A model generated the notes under the pieces. It worked only from the letters and a program-made list of their open reading frames with translations, was not told where the DNA came from and ran no database searches. The translations under genes and the position numbers were made by a program. From Rhodanobacteraceae bacterium (lineage in GTDB: Bacteria > Pseudomonadota > Gammaproteobacteria > Xanthomonadales > Ahniellaceae), in contig JADJFT010000008.1 in the NCBI GenBank assembly GCA_016708465.1, forward strand, positions 186,001-250,000: 64,000 nucleotides of DNA, written 5' to 3'. Position 1 is the stretch's first letter. Every line of letters begins with the position of its first letter. This document shows positions 46,263 through 55,294 of this stretch, in pieces.

Positions 46263-48023
46263 ATGAATCGAGTTCTTTCGTGGATCGTTTTCGCGATCTT
46301 GCTGTCCGGGTGTGCCAGCAGTGCGAAACGCGATCAGCCCAGCCTGCTGACGATGGCGTCCGGGGCGCCGCGAACCAGTGAACAAAGCGCGACGCGGATT
46401 GATGCCGTCGTGTTGCGCTTGCGCGTCGATCCGAAACATCGGCGCATTGCGGGGGACGTGACGCTGAACTTGCAGACCCGTAGCGCGCTCGCTGCCATCG
46501 ACCTCGATCTCGATCGGCGCTACGCAATCAGTTCCATCGAGGTTGATGGTGGCGCGCTTGAGCCGGCACGCTGGCGTAATCCCGAAGGACGCCTGCACAT
46601 CGAGTTGCCGAAGCCGACACTCGTGGATGTGCCGTTTGCGATCCGAATTCGCTATTCCGGCGCGCCGCGCGTGGCCGAACATGCGCCTTGGGACGGCGGA
46701 TTTGTCTGGAGCAAGACGCCGAGTGGCGCCGACTGGATCGCGACCGCGGTGCAGGGTGAGGGCTGTGATCTGTTCTGGCCGTGCATCGATCATCCAACGG
46801 CGGAACCGGCCGTGGTCGAGCAATTCATCAGTGTGCCGGCACCTTTGGTCGTTGCCGGCAATGGCATTGACCTTGGCATGACCGAACACGATGGCTGGCG
46901 CACTTATCACTGGCGTACCGCGCATCCGAATACCTATGCGATCGCGCTCAATATCGCGCCTTATGCGCATCTTCAAGGTGACTATCGCAGTCGTTACGGC
47001 AACACCATTCCACTGCATTTCTGGTATCTGCCGGAACGTGAGGACGGCGCGCGCAAGCTGTTTGCCGAGTTCCCACGCATGCTCGATTTTTTCGAGCGGA
47101 TGATCGGTCCGTATCCATTTGGCAACGAGAAGATGGGCGTTTCCGAAACACCGCATCTCGGCATGGAACACCAGACCATCAATGCCTACGGCAATGAATA
47201 CAAGCTCGATGAATACGGCTTCGACTGGCTGTTACAGCATGAATTCGCGCATGAATGGTTCGGCAACCAGTTGACCAATGCTGACTGGGACGACATGTGG
47301 TTGCACGAAGGATTCGGCGCCTACATGCAGCCGCTATACACGCAGTGGCTGCACGGTGACATGGCCTATCTCGCGCGTTTGTTTGAGCAACGCAAGACGC
47401 TACGCAACCAATTCCCGATCGTTTCCGGACGCAGCCAATGTGAGCACATCGTCTACCACCCGGAGCATGGGCCGGGTGGCGATATTTACGTCAAAGGCTC
47501 GCTGGTCTTGCACACGTTGCGGGCAATGATCGGCGACGCGGCGTTCTTCGATGCGACACGTCGACTGGTCTATGGCACCTCGACACCGAAGCCAGGTGAA
47601 TTCGTACCGCGGATAGCTTCGACTCGTGACTTCATCGCTGATGTGAATGCGGCCTCCGGTCGTGATCTGCAATGGTTTTTCGATGTCTATCTATTTCAGG
47701 CGGCGTTGCCCGAACTGGTGATTGCGCGCGACGACAACGGAATGTCGCTGCGCTGGAAGGTGATGGCGGATAAGCCTTTCCCGATGCCGGTAGAGGTGCG
47801 CGTCAACGATACCTTGCAGGTACTGGATCTGGTCACTGGTTCGGCGCGCATTGCCGTGACGCGGGACGACATCGTCATTGTTGATCCATCGAGCAAACTG
47901 CTGCGCGCGCTACCGCATCTGGAGGCCTGGCAGAAAACTCTGGAAGGCAAAAAGCCGCGCCGCGTCACTCCAATTGATCCCGCCGATCCGTGTCTGCTGC
48001 CCGAGAATTCCGATTCGGCCTAG
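46263..48023 (+). CDS. M1 family aminopeptidase-type lipoprotein
   Basis: A 586-residue zinc metallopeptidase with a lipobox (ILLSGCASS; Cys at about 17), so anchored in the membrane facing the periplasm. The zinc motif is LLQHEFAHEWFGNQLTNADW with the downstream Glu in MWLHEGFGAYMQ, as in M1 enzymes, and the substrate-binding loop is GMEHQTINAYG (in place of GAMEN). It probably clips peptides in the envelope. ATG 46263 is chosen because the lipoprotein signal starts there. Confidence 0.88.
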   Translation: MNRVLSWIVFAILLSGCASSAKRDQPSLLTMASGAPRTSEQSATRIDAVVLRLRVDPKHRRIAGDVTLNLQTRSALAAIDLDLDRRYAISSIEVDGGALEPARWRNPEGRLHIELPKPTLVDVPFAIRIRYSGAPRVAEHAPWDGGFVWSKTPSGADWIATAVQGEGCDLFWPCIDHPTAEPAVVEQFISVPAPLVVAGNGIDLGMTEHDGWRTYHWRTAHPNTYAIALNIAPYAHLQGDYRSRYGNTIPLHFWYLPEREDGARKLFAEFPRMLDFFERMIGPYPFGNEKMGVSETPHLGMEHQTINAYGNEYKLDEYGFDWLLQHEFAHEWFGNQLTNADWDDMWLHEGFGAYMQPLYTQWLHGDMAYLARLFEQRKTLRNQFPIVSGRSQCEHIVYHPEHGPGGDIYVKGSLVLHTLRAMIGDAAFFDATRRLVYGTSTPKPGEFVPRIASTRDFIADVNAASGRDLQWFFDVYLFQAALPELVIARDDNGMSLRWKVMADKPFPMPVEVRVNDTLQVLDLVTGSARIAVTRDDIVIVDPSSKLLRALPHLEAWQKTLEGKKPRRVTPIDPADPCLLPENSDSA

Positions 48024-48115
48024 ACTTCGCCGAGGCGCGCCTGCGGACATGCCAACGTGGCAGATTCGCGTGACTCGCCCGCGCCGTATTCCCTGACAAT
48101 CCGGGCAAGGGAGTC

Positions 48116-49417
48116 TCAGATCGCCTGATGCGGCAACGTCGGAGCGGTAGCGTTGGCGAGTTCATCGGCAATTTCGGCCTCGCTGCGCAATTGTCCTTCC
48201 CACTTTGAGACGACGGCGGTCGCGACCGAGTTGCCAATGACATTGGTCGCCGATCGCGCCATGTCGAGGAAGTGATCAATGCCGAGCAGGAGCAGCAGGC
48301 CGGCTTCGGGAATGTTGAACTGCGCAAGCGTGGCGGCGATCACCACCAGCGATGCACGCGGCACTCCTGCCATGCCTTTCGAGGTCACCATCAGTACCAA
48401 CAGCATGGTGATTTGCTGCGCCGCACTGAGTTCGATGCCATAGGCTTGAGCAATGAACATCACCGCAAAGGTGCAATACATCATCGAGCCATCGAGGTTG
48501 AACGAATAACCGAGCGGCAGGACGAACGATGCGACGCGATTGCTGCAACCGAACTTTTCCAGTTGCGACAATGTTTTCGGATAGGCCGCCTCGCTTGAGG
48601 CCGTCGAAAACGCCAGCAAGGTCGGTTCACGCACTGCCCAGAACAGCGCCGCAACACGGCGGCCAATCACCAAGCTGGCAGCTCCGAACAGCAGGCCCCA
48701 CAGCAACAGGATGCCGAGATAAAACTCGATCATGAACAAGAAATAGGTCTTGAAGATGCCAGGGCCGCTCGTCGCGAGCGCGGCGGCAACTGCTGCGAAT
48801 ACGGCGAATGGTGCGAACGCCATCACCAGCATCGTCACTTTGAGCATCACGTAGGACAGGCCTTCGAGCGCATCCACCAGCACCTTGGCTTTGTCGCCAA
48901 CGCCGGCGCAGCCAATGCCGAAAAAGATCGAGAACACGACGATTTGCAGGATCTCGTTCTTCGCCATGCCATCGGCGATGCTCATCGGCACCAGATGCGT
49001 GATGAAGTCGGCCAGCGACATCGACGAGGCGGCGACACCCGAACTTGCCGCGACGTCGGGTAGCGGCAGATCCAGCGCTAATCCAGGTTGGAACAGGTTC
49101 ACCAGCAGTAGACCGAGGCTGAGCGACATCAGTGAGGCGCCGACGAACCACAACATCGCCTTGAGTCCGAGTCGACCGATCACGCCGACATCACCCATCT
49201 TGGCAATGCCGACCGTCAAGGTCGCGAACACCAATGGCGAAATGATCATCTTGATCAAACGCAAGAATATGGTCGTGACCAGTCCGAGATAGCGGACCGG
49301 TTCCGCGGTGTCGATGCCGCTGAAATAGATCGCCAGCCCGGCGATGACGCCGAGGAACAGTGCGACCAATATCCACAGAGTGAGCTTGTTGCTGCCAGAT
49401 GAAGCGGATGCGGCCAT
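48116..49417 (-). CDS. dctA: Dicarboxylate/amino acid:cation symporter (DctA/GltP family)
   Basis: A 433-residue polytopic transporter of the DAACS family that takes up C4-dicarboxylates or glutamate/aspartate with H+ or Na+. The family motifs are KMIISPLVFATLTVGIAKMGDV, ASSEAAYPKTLSQLEKFG (serine-rich hairpin), YSFNLDGSMMYCTFAVMFIAQ and SKGMAGVPRASLVVIAATL. ATG 49417 with GAGGG before it is used. A strong terminator and the tRNA remnant lie directly upstream, so its native promoter region may have been altered by integration of the island. Confidence 0.9.
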   Translation of the reverse strand: MAASASSGSNKLTLWILVALFLGVIAGLAIYFSGIDTAEPVRYLGLVTTIFLRLIKMIISPLVFATLTVGIAKMGDVGVIGRLGLKAMLWFVGASLMSLSLGLLLVNLFQPGLALDLPLPDVAASSGVAASSMSLADFITHLVPMSIADGMAKNEILQIVVFSIFFGIGCAGVGDKAKVLVDALEGLSYVMLKVTMLVMAFAPFAVFAAVAAALATSGPGIFKTYFLFMIEFYLGILLLWGLLFGAASLVIGRRVAALFWAVREPTLLAFSTASSEAAYPKTLSQLEKFGCSNRVASFVLPLGYSFNLDGSMMYCTFAVMFIAQAYGIELSAAQQITMLLVLMVTSKGMAGVPRASLVVIAATLAQFNIPEAGLLLLLGIDHFLDMARSATNVIGNSVATAVVSKWEGQLRSEAEIADELANATAPTLPHQAI

Positions 49418-49458
49418 GAAGCCCTCGGGCGATTCGCGAAAGGTGCTGACCATAAAAC

Positions 49459-49488
49459 AAAAAACCTGCCAACAGGCAGGTTTTTTTT
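49459..49488. terminator. Bidirectional intrinsic terminator
   Basis: Arms AAAAAACCTGCC and GGCAGGTTTTTT pair perfectly around AACA, and eight T residues follow on the plus strand. On the minus strand it directly follows the 3' end of the tRNA remnant, so it is most likely the terminator of the original tRNA-Val gene. Confidence 0.9.
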
Positions 49489-49492
49489 GAAC

Positions 49493-49538
49493 TGGTGGGC
49501 GGTACAAGTTTCGAACTTGTGACCCCTGCCGTGTGAAA
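49493..49538 (-). tRNA. 3' half of a tRNA-Val(CAC) gene, 5' half missing (probable att remnant)
   Basis: On the minus strand the bases read as an anticodon loop TTCACAC (CAC for valine), 3' anticodon strand GGCAG, variable loop, T arm ACAAG-TTCGAAA-CTTGT, acceptor ACCGCCC, discriminator A and CCA. The 5' matching strand GGGCGGT, the D arm and the 5' anticodon strand are absent; upstream sequence does not pair. Such 3' halves are left at one end of an island when an integrase uses a tRNA gene as attB. The intact copy should be at the other junction, outside this window. Confidence 0.75.
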
Positions 49539-49839
49539 GCGGATCAGACCCCTTTCAGATCAATGAGTTGGCGTTCATGTCTTTGAATTCAATAGATATC
49601 GGTATTGACGACTTTCGATCGCCAGATACCTATCGCCACTGGCAACTGTCCCAAAATTGTCCCACGCGAACTTCGTCTGCGAGAAATCCGCGTGCGGAGC
49701 AAGGCGATCGTCAATTCAGCTGATGCCGATGTTGTTGCGACAGAAGGAGATCAGAGGGTCCCTCGTCTTCGAACGACCCACGTCGACCAAAGTGCCCTCA
49801 ACTATGCGGATGCCCAGGTCGCTCTACTGTTTGCCATTG
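49539..49839. other. Noncoding island-end region with TGTCCCA repeats
   Basis: About 300 bp between the tRNA remnant and the orphan gene without a credible reading frame, more A/T-rich than the chromosome to the left. It contains TGTCCCA at 49647-49653 and again at 49658-49664, spaced 11 bp, one helical turn. Similar repeats occur as arm sites of tyrosine integrases, so this may be the core-proximal part of an att site. No integrase gene is found. Confidence 0.4.
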
Positions 49840-50694
49840 TCAGTCCGAAACGTTTATGCCGTGGCATTCGGGCCAACTCGAGTATCGAGTCAGCTTCTCA
49901 AAGCGCGAATCGGAAAACTGAACGATGTCTAGAACGTCAGACGGCGGTACGTCATTCTTCGAGTGGAGATCGAAACTCGCGCGTGGCTCGGCATAGTCGA
50001 TCTCGTTCGCCACCGATTGGGATAGGAAGTGCTCTGCGAAAGTCTTGACGCAAGCACCCGTCCGAAACGGAATAGCGCACTTCACGATCGTTGGTGTGCC
50101 TATGCGAGCAAGCACTGGGTAAATGGCGTGGTTTTCCTCGTGCCCCCAATACAACGCCTCACCTCCCCAGGATCGGAAAAGCCGATAGAAACCCGACGAA
50201 TCGGTGAGCGCCGAACGTTTCGGACAGAACCAAACGAGCCCTGACCGAGTGCCGATCTTGTTGTTCAGACCGTCGCAGAGACTCTTGCTATGGCCCAAGA
50301 ATTCTCTCTGCGACTGCGTCAACTGCCTTTCGGCCACACATCGATCTAGGCGATCACGTACGAGTTCTGCAGAGAGGACCTTCAGTCCGCTTCCCAAGAT
50401 CGCGGCTATCTCGCTCGAAGTCAGCCGTGTGCAGTGATAGCCGACAATTCGGTGCCTAGCGAGGCCTGCATCTATTTGACGGACCAATGATCTGTACGCG
50501 TCGGAGTACTCGTTGGCCGGAGGATTGATGCGGGCCATTACGTCATCCCGAGCAAGTTGATCGATTCGACGTCGCTCGCTCTGATATCGGATGACCAGAT
50601 CGCGGTTCTGTGTCGTCAATTCATAGACTTCAAGGGGCCAAGTCTCGACTGACTCAATTTCAACGTCGACGGAGATAGTCATCGGCACACGCAT
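49840..50694 (-). CDS. Orphan protein of unknown function beside the Gabija pair (284 aa)
   Basis: A 284-residue soluble protein I cannot assign. It has an N-terminal helical part (about 1-82), then VGYHCTRLTSSEIAAILGSGL (H87, R90), a helical stretch, GLVWFCPKR (152-160), FYRLFRSWGGEALYWGHEE (169-187) and a C-terminal region with FDLHSKNDVPPSDVLD. A Y-H-x-T-R start with later Tyr and Glu loosely recalls ADP-ribosyltransferase folds, but this is a guess. The gene is more A/T-rich than the flanking chromosome, runs in the same direction as gajA-gajB and lies 220 bp after gajB. Confidence 0.7.
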   Translation of the reverse strand: MRVPMTISVDVEIESVETWPLEVYELTTQNRDLVIRYQSERRRIDQLARDDVMARINPPANEYSDAYRSLVRQIDAGLARHRIVGYHCTRLTSSEIAAILGSGLKVLSAELVRDRLDRCVAERQLTQSQREFLGHSKSLCDGLNNKIGTRSGLVWFCPKRSALTDSSGFYRLFRSWGGEALYWGHEENHAIYPVLARIGTPTIVKCAIPFRTGACVKTFAEHFLSQSVANEIDYAEPRASFDLHSKNDVPPSDVLDIVQFSDSRFEKLTRYSSWPECHGINVSD

Positions 50695-50914
50695 CCATAA
50701 TCAGAGATTTTTGGCGCACGAATTGGGTGGCTCAGGAGCGGGGGAAAGTGCGATCGGCCCCGACAATCTTTCGATCGGATCCAACCGACGCGTCATTGAA
50801 TCGCCCAGATCTCGTTAGACCCCGACGGACCGCAATTGACCGACTCACGAAGACCCAACGTTTCCAGTCGTTCACATTGAAACCGTCTTAGGCGGACGGG
50901 AAGACATCCAACAC

Positions 50915-52662
50915 TCACAATCGGTCGCCAAGCGAGACCGCTGCACCGGCTTCCAGAAAGCCGCAAGCGAGTAATTTTGGGGTCAAGTCATCCAGCGCGT
51001 TCGCCGGCACGCCAAGCCACAGGAGATTTCGCGCTCGGGTTACGGCGACATAACCAATGCGTCCAACTTCGGTGCCCACGCCGGCGAGCAGGGCATCCAC
51101 ATGTTCTCGATTTGCCATATATAGGACCGCATCTAGGGATTCTCCTTTGGCCTGATGGACTGTGTCGACACGGATACGCGTCTGGTCATTTTCGACGACG
51201 AGATCCGCGGCGGCGATAAGCGGAGCATTGGTCAAGCCTCGCCTGGACAGCTTGTTGCCCAGATTGTCGGCGCTCGCAAGTCCATGATCTCGTTCAATCG
51301 CTGCCAGCAGCACTTTCGTCCTTTCCAGCAACTGAGGGTGCCAATGCGTGTCTCCCGGCAACGTTGCCGCAAGGCAAGCCCGAATCTGGGTTGCGGGTGA
51401 ACGTCCAGACGAGCCGGCGCAGCAGCTGATCGTCGGGATAGCGCGAAGGCTGGGTGATCCTGGCGACGAGTCCCTGCGGCGGATCGGCCAGCAGACCGAC
51501 GATGCTGGTGGCTGCCAGCTTGTACGCGCCGAGGAAATCTCTCTTGTGGTCCCGGATGATCGCCGCCTGGGCGAGGCTTTTCACAGTTCCCTGGCCGGGG
51601 GCGCCCCGGTTTCCGGCGTGCCGATCGGCCATGTCGCGGGCGCGGCAAAGTACGGCCGATCGCGAGGGTTTCAGATCTAAAGCTGCTACCGAGGTCTGGA
51701 ATGCGGCAACGAGTTTTTCCCGATCGGCATTGCGGTACGGCACAAAGAAGGCGCCGTGCGTTGTGCTTGGTGCAGCCCGGTCTGCCGTATCCGCGCGAGT
51801 CGACAGTCGGTTGGCCAAGTCCAAAATCGCCGGTACGGACCGATAGTTCCTGGTCAGGCTCAGGGCATTGACTTCCGGGCGCTGGCCGTAGCGGGTCAGG
51901 AAAGCGCCGTTTGCGCCGGCGAACTCGTAGATGCCCTGATTCGGATCACCGATCAACGATATCTGGCAACCCGCTCCGATCAGTTGTTCGACGATGGCCT
52001 CATGTGCCGAACCAATGTCTTGGGCTTCGTCGATCAGGATATGTGGATAGCGGTGAGCGACGGCACGAAGGATTGCCGGCTGGTCCGCCAGCGTGCGATG
52101 GCACCAATAGCGGCCAAGGTTATGCGTATAGGCGCCGATCCGGCCAAGGCGACTGACGATGCCGGATGCATAAACGGTGTTGAGTCTTCGTGCCTTGTCG
52201 TTGTCGGCGTAGTAAGTAGAACTCGCCATTGTCGACACCCAGTTGCATCGTCGTGATCTCGCGTGGGTACGTGTCGGTATTGAACTTGAAGCCATTCAGG
52301 AACGCCTCTCCGCCCATCACGAGAAATGCTGCCCGTTGCGCGCCCATCGTCCGATAAGCGTGTGGACGCAGCACGTTGCTAGTGATGAAGCTGTCCAGCG
52401 TGTCGATCTCTACCCGGTCGTGGCAGGACCCTACCGGCGCTTCGAGTGTTAGCTGTCTGTACTCCTGCTTAAACGTATTTACAGCGACGTTGGAGAACGA
52501 CAGTAAAGCGACGCGGCCGCGGTTGTTGCCGAGTTGCCGGCGCATCTGCGCCAGACGCCGCACTGCAGTGAATGTCTTGCCGCTGCCGGCGCAGGCAATT
52601 ACGGACATCGGTGCGAGCGGTGAACCGATGATCTGCAATTGTTCGGTGGACACATGGGTCAT
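50915..52662 (-). pseudogene. gajB: GajB-like UvrD family helicase, two frame breaks
   Basis: Second gene of a Gabija-type defence pair. Piece 1 (from ATG 52662, overlapping the gajA stop) has Walker A ACAGSGKTFTAVRRL. Piece 2 has ILIDEAQDIGSAHE (motif II), LIGDPNQGIYEFAGA (motif III) and LTRNYRSVPAILDLA (motif IV). Piece 3 has VDTVHQAKGESLDAVLYM (motif V) and YVAVTRARNLLWLGVP (motif VI). Breaks lie near 52209-52218 and 51371-51396. Joined length is about 582 residues. All SF1A motifs survive. The breaks may be assembly indels or real decay of the defence gene. Confidence 0.82.
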
Positions 52663-54427
52663 TGTTCAGCAGGGGCCACAGTAGCGGTGGGCGCATTTGT
52701 CCCGGCCTGACATGCATGGACGATCGCGTTGCTGATGTAGTCGGGAACCGCGCAGGCGGCGCCATCGGCGAATACCTGTGCGAGTGTCTGGCCGAAGCGA
52801 CCCTTCTGCACGTTGTTCTGAGGGCGCTCGAACATGCCGCTGAACAGCGCACGTGCCTTGGCCGCATCGTCTTGAGCAGCTTCGACCGCCGCGGCGACGG
52901 TCTCGGCAATCTTCGGGTGCAATTCCTTCAGGGCCATCAGCATCGCGACGCGGTTATCGGCGTGCAGGGCTAAGTCGTACTCGAGCGTTTTGAGCCCGTG
53001 GAAGACCTTTACGAAGTCGTCCTCGCTCTTCTTCATTTTTGCCGTGTTGGCCGATACCTGTACCGAGTCCCCAATAGCGGGGTACTGCGCCTGCGGCGCC
53101 TCGTCTTCGGCCGCAGGGTCTGCATCGGTGATGATGGCCACCGGGATTTTCAATGCGTTTGCGCCGAACAGCGGCAGGAATGAGTCGAAGTTCAGTCCTT
53201 CGACGCTTATCAGGCTGACACCGTGCTCGCGCAGCTTGTAGCCGACCTTCTCGGCTAGCACGCTCACGAGCATCAGTTCGGCAGCACCTTCGACAAAGAT
53301 CACCCTGCGAGCGAAGAACAGCTCGGCGCGGGTCACGTCGAGATATCGTTCCAGTTTCTCGCGCTTGCCCTTGCCAAAAGTAATCGCGCGTGGAAAGAAG
53401 ATCTCCACCCCGGCCCCGGTGTCGACCAGGCAGGCCAGGCTGTCGAGTTGGGCGATGCTGGCGAAGTTTGGCGAGTGGCTGGTGACGAACAACTGCACAG
53501 GTTTTTCGCCGTCGACGGCCTTGATCGACTCAAGGTAGCAGAGCAATACCGCCTGCAGCTGCGGATGCAAATGCGCCTCCGGCTCCTCGATGATGAGGCT
53601 GCGGAAGCTGGCGTCGGAGTTCTTGGTCAGCTCGCTGAGCACCACGGCCATGAAGATCAGGTTGTTGAAGCCTAGGCCGTTCTGCTCGATATCGAAAGAG
53701 TCCACCAGTAGTGACAGTCGCGACGCCAAGCGCTGGACATCGCTGCCGATCAAACCGAGCTCCAGTGCCTGCGCCAGTTGCGGGCCGAGCATCGCGCCGT
53801 GCCGGCCCTTGATCGCCGAGTGAAGGTGCTGATGACTGGCTGATGCTTCTTTAGCGCTTCGTCGAGTTCCTTCAATGCAGTGTTGATGCCCTTCTTGCCA
53901 GCGTCGTCGGTAAGCAACTGAAACAGGCGCGAAAGCTGGCTGGTTCGGCCGGGTTTCAGGCCCTGGGACGCATCGCGCAGCGGCGGCAAATAGACGCCGC
54001 GCAGGTTTTCCATCATGTCCGTGGTCAGGCCCACATCCTCATGGTCGCCGCACCAGCGCTTGGCGCGCAGCCGCCCGGTCTTGTCCGCTTCCGAGTAGCG
54101 GATAGTGATGTGCGCTTCCATTTTTCCTGCCGCACTAGGCTTCAATGCTGCGAGGAAGTCGGCTTCGTCGTCCGCGCCGAGGTCGCGAAACACATATTGG
54201 AAGACGATGTCGCCATCGGGGCTGCCATCCTTCGGCCGATGCACGTCTTCGGCGTCCAGCCGAGGGAAGGGGTCGTCGTGTCCGGCTAACAGGGCGCGCA
54301 GTGCGTCCACGACTGCTGTCTTTCCAGCATTGTTGGCACCGACAAGGACGTTCAGTCCCTTCTGGAAATTCAACTCGGCTTTCTTCAGTTTCCTGAAATT
54401 GGTGATGTTGAGCTGCGCCAGATACAC
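52659..54427 (-). CDS. gajA: GajA-like OLD family ATPase/TOPRIM nuclease, frameshifted
   Basis: First gene of a Gabija-type pair. The N-terminal ABC-type ATPase has Walker A LVGANNAGKTAVVDALRAL; the frame breaks after QPVIST at about 53820-53825 and resumes as HSAIKGRHGAMLGPQLA. Then come Walker B SLIIEEPEAHLHPQLQAVLL and the switch FVTSHSPNFAS, and the TOPRIM domain with VIFVEGAAELMLVSVLAE (catalytic Glu) and VAIITDADP (Asp pair). Joined length about 590 residues, close to GajA. In Gabija, GajA nicks DNA when nucleotides fall during infection. The stop overlaps the gajB ATG by four bases. Confidence 0.85.
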
Positions 54428-54796
54428 CGATCACTCCACCCGTTGTTGTCAATGCGCCATGCCACGATATGCCGATCGTAGTGGATCGGATTGAGCGGGT
54501 ACCGATACGGTGCATCAGGATTCACTGATGCTCGGCGGACGGGTCAGGCGGTATGCGTGGGGCAACTGGACCTGAGGCGTAGGCACTGCGCGTCCAGATA
54601 AGAGGCCGCGACTGGCCGAACTCTGCCATCGTCGGCACTTGATCGATCCCACTCCGAGCTGAAAGTGCGGGCGCTGGACTGAACTGGACCATGTTCCGGA
54701 GCGATCTGCCCCACTGTGCCGGTTGAGACCGGAGGAGTTGCTGGTCATCCACGTTCGCTCGGAACGTGGGATCACGAGATACGACTGGTTGCTCGC
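54428..54796. other. Noncoding gap between gajA and merR
   Basis: About 370 bp holding the promoter of gajA and the 3' flank of merR. A 92-codon minus-strand frame overlaps the end of merR but has no recognisable composition. The only structure is the hairpin at 54749-54769. It may contain the junction between the defence and metal modules, but no repeat or att-like copy was seen. Confidence 0.5.
54749..54769 (-). terminator. Hairpin downstream of merR
   Basis: A perfect 8-bp inverted repeat CCACGTTC/GAACGTGG with loop GCTCG, 28 bp after the merR stop. No T-run follows on the minus strand, so terminator function is weakly supported. Confidence 0.35.
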
Positions 54797-55252
54797 TCAC
54801 GAATGTACATCGGTCATCGCCCGACTTTTCCGCGGCTTTGGTGCAGAGTTAGTTGTCGGCGATTTTTCGCACCACAGCGCATCCAGAATCGCGCAATCTT
54901 TGCGCTGGTCCTTGCTGCACGTCACGATGGTTCGGCGCAGTTCCTTGGCCATGCGGCTAAGTTCTTTCACGCGTTGCTCGATCTCGCCAAGATGCGTTCG
55001 CGCCAACTGATCGACTTCGCTGCAAGACAGTCCCGGGTCGCTGCTCAGCTGAAGCAAGCTTCGAATCTCATCAAGGCTGAAGCCCAGTTCACGCCCCCGC
55101 GTGATGAAACGCAGGCGGCGCACATCGTCGTCGGAGTACGCGCGATAGCCGCTTCCGGTGCGTTGGGGTTTCGGTAGCAAGCCGATCCGCTCGTAATAGC
55201 GGACCGTTTCCAAGTGGCATCCACTGGTCGCGGCGGCTTCACCGATTTTCAT
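54797..55252 (-). CDS. MerR family heavy-metal regulator (CadR/PbrR/ZntR-like)
   Basis: A 151-residue regulator. The winged helix-turn-helix is at about 1-70 (MKIGEAAATSGCHLETVRYYERIGLL, GYRAYSDDDVRRLRFI), followed by a dimer helix. Cysteines in LSCSEVDQLARTHL and a C-terminal VTCSKDQRKDCAILDAL form the metal-binding pattern of the Zn/Cd/Pb subgroup (three-Cys type). It is divergent from the metal efflux operon and acts at the dyad between the two genes. Confidence 0.9.
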   Translation of the reverse strand: MKIGEAAATSGCHLETVRYYERIGLLPKPQRTGSGYRAYSDDDVRRLRFITRGRELGFSLDEIRSLLQLSSDPGLSCSEVDQLARTHLGEIEQRVKELSRMAKELRRTIVTCSKDQRKDCAILDALWCEKSPTTNSAPKPRKSRAMTDVHS

Positions 55253-55255
55253 CGC

Positions 55256-55286
55256 TTGACCCTGTAGTTGCTACGGGGTTTAGCAT
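55256..55286 (+). promoter_or_regulatory. MerR-type promoter/operator of the metal operon
   Basis: TTGACC (-35, 55256-55261) and TAGCAT (-10, 55281-55286) are separated by 19 bp instead of 17. The dyad ACCCTGTAG/CTACGGGGT (55259-55267 and 55271-55279) lies in the spacer with one mismatch. Over-long spacing and a spacer dyad are the hallmark of MerR-activated promoters, where the regulator untwists DNA when it binds metal. Confidence 0.92.
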
Positions 55287-55294
55287 GCCGAACC

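Noticed and set aside
46083..47171. 362-codon minus-strand open frame
   Set aside because: Antisense to the M1 peptidase gene and the HAD gene end.
49493..49575. Intact tRNA gene
   Set aside because: No 5' acceptor GGGCGGT, no D arm and no matching 5' anticodon strand within reach.
49657..49932. Plus-strand frame near the tRNA remnant, considered as integrase remnant
   Set aside because: No tyrosine recombinase R-H-R-Y residues and it overlaps the orphan gene.
54522..54800. 92-codon minus-strand frame overlapping the merR stop
   Set aside because: Overlap could suggest coupling, but the peptide has no recognisable pattern and contains long low-information runs; not supported as a gene.
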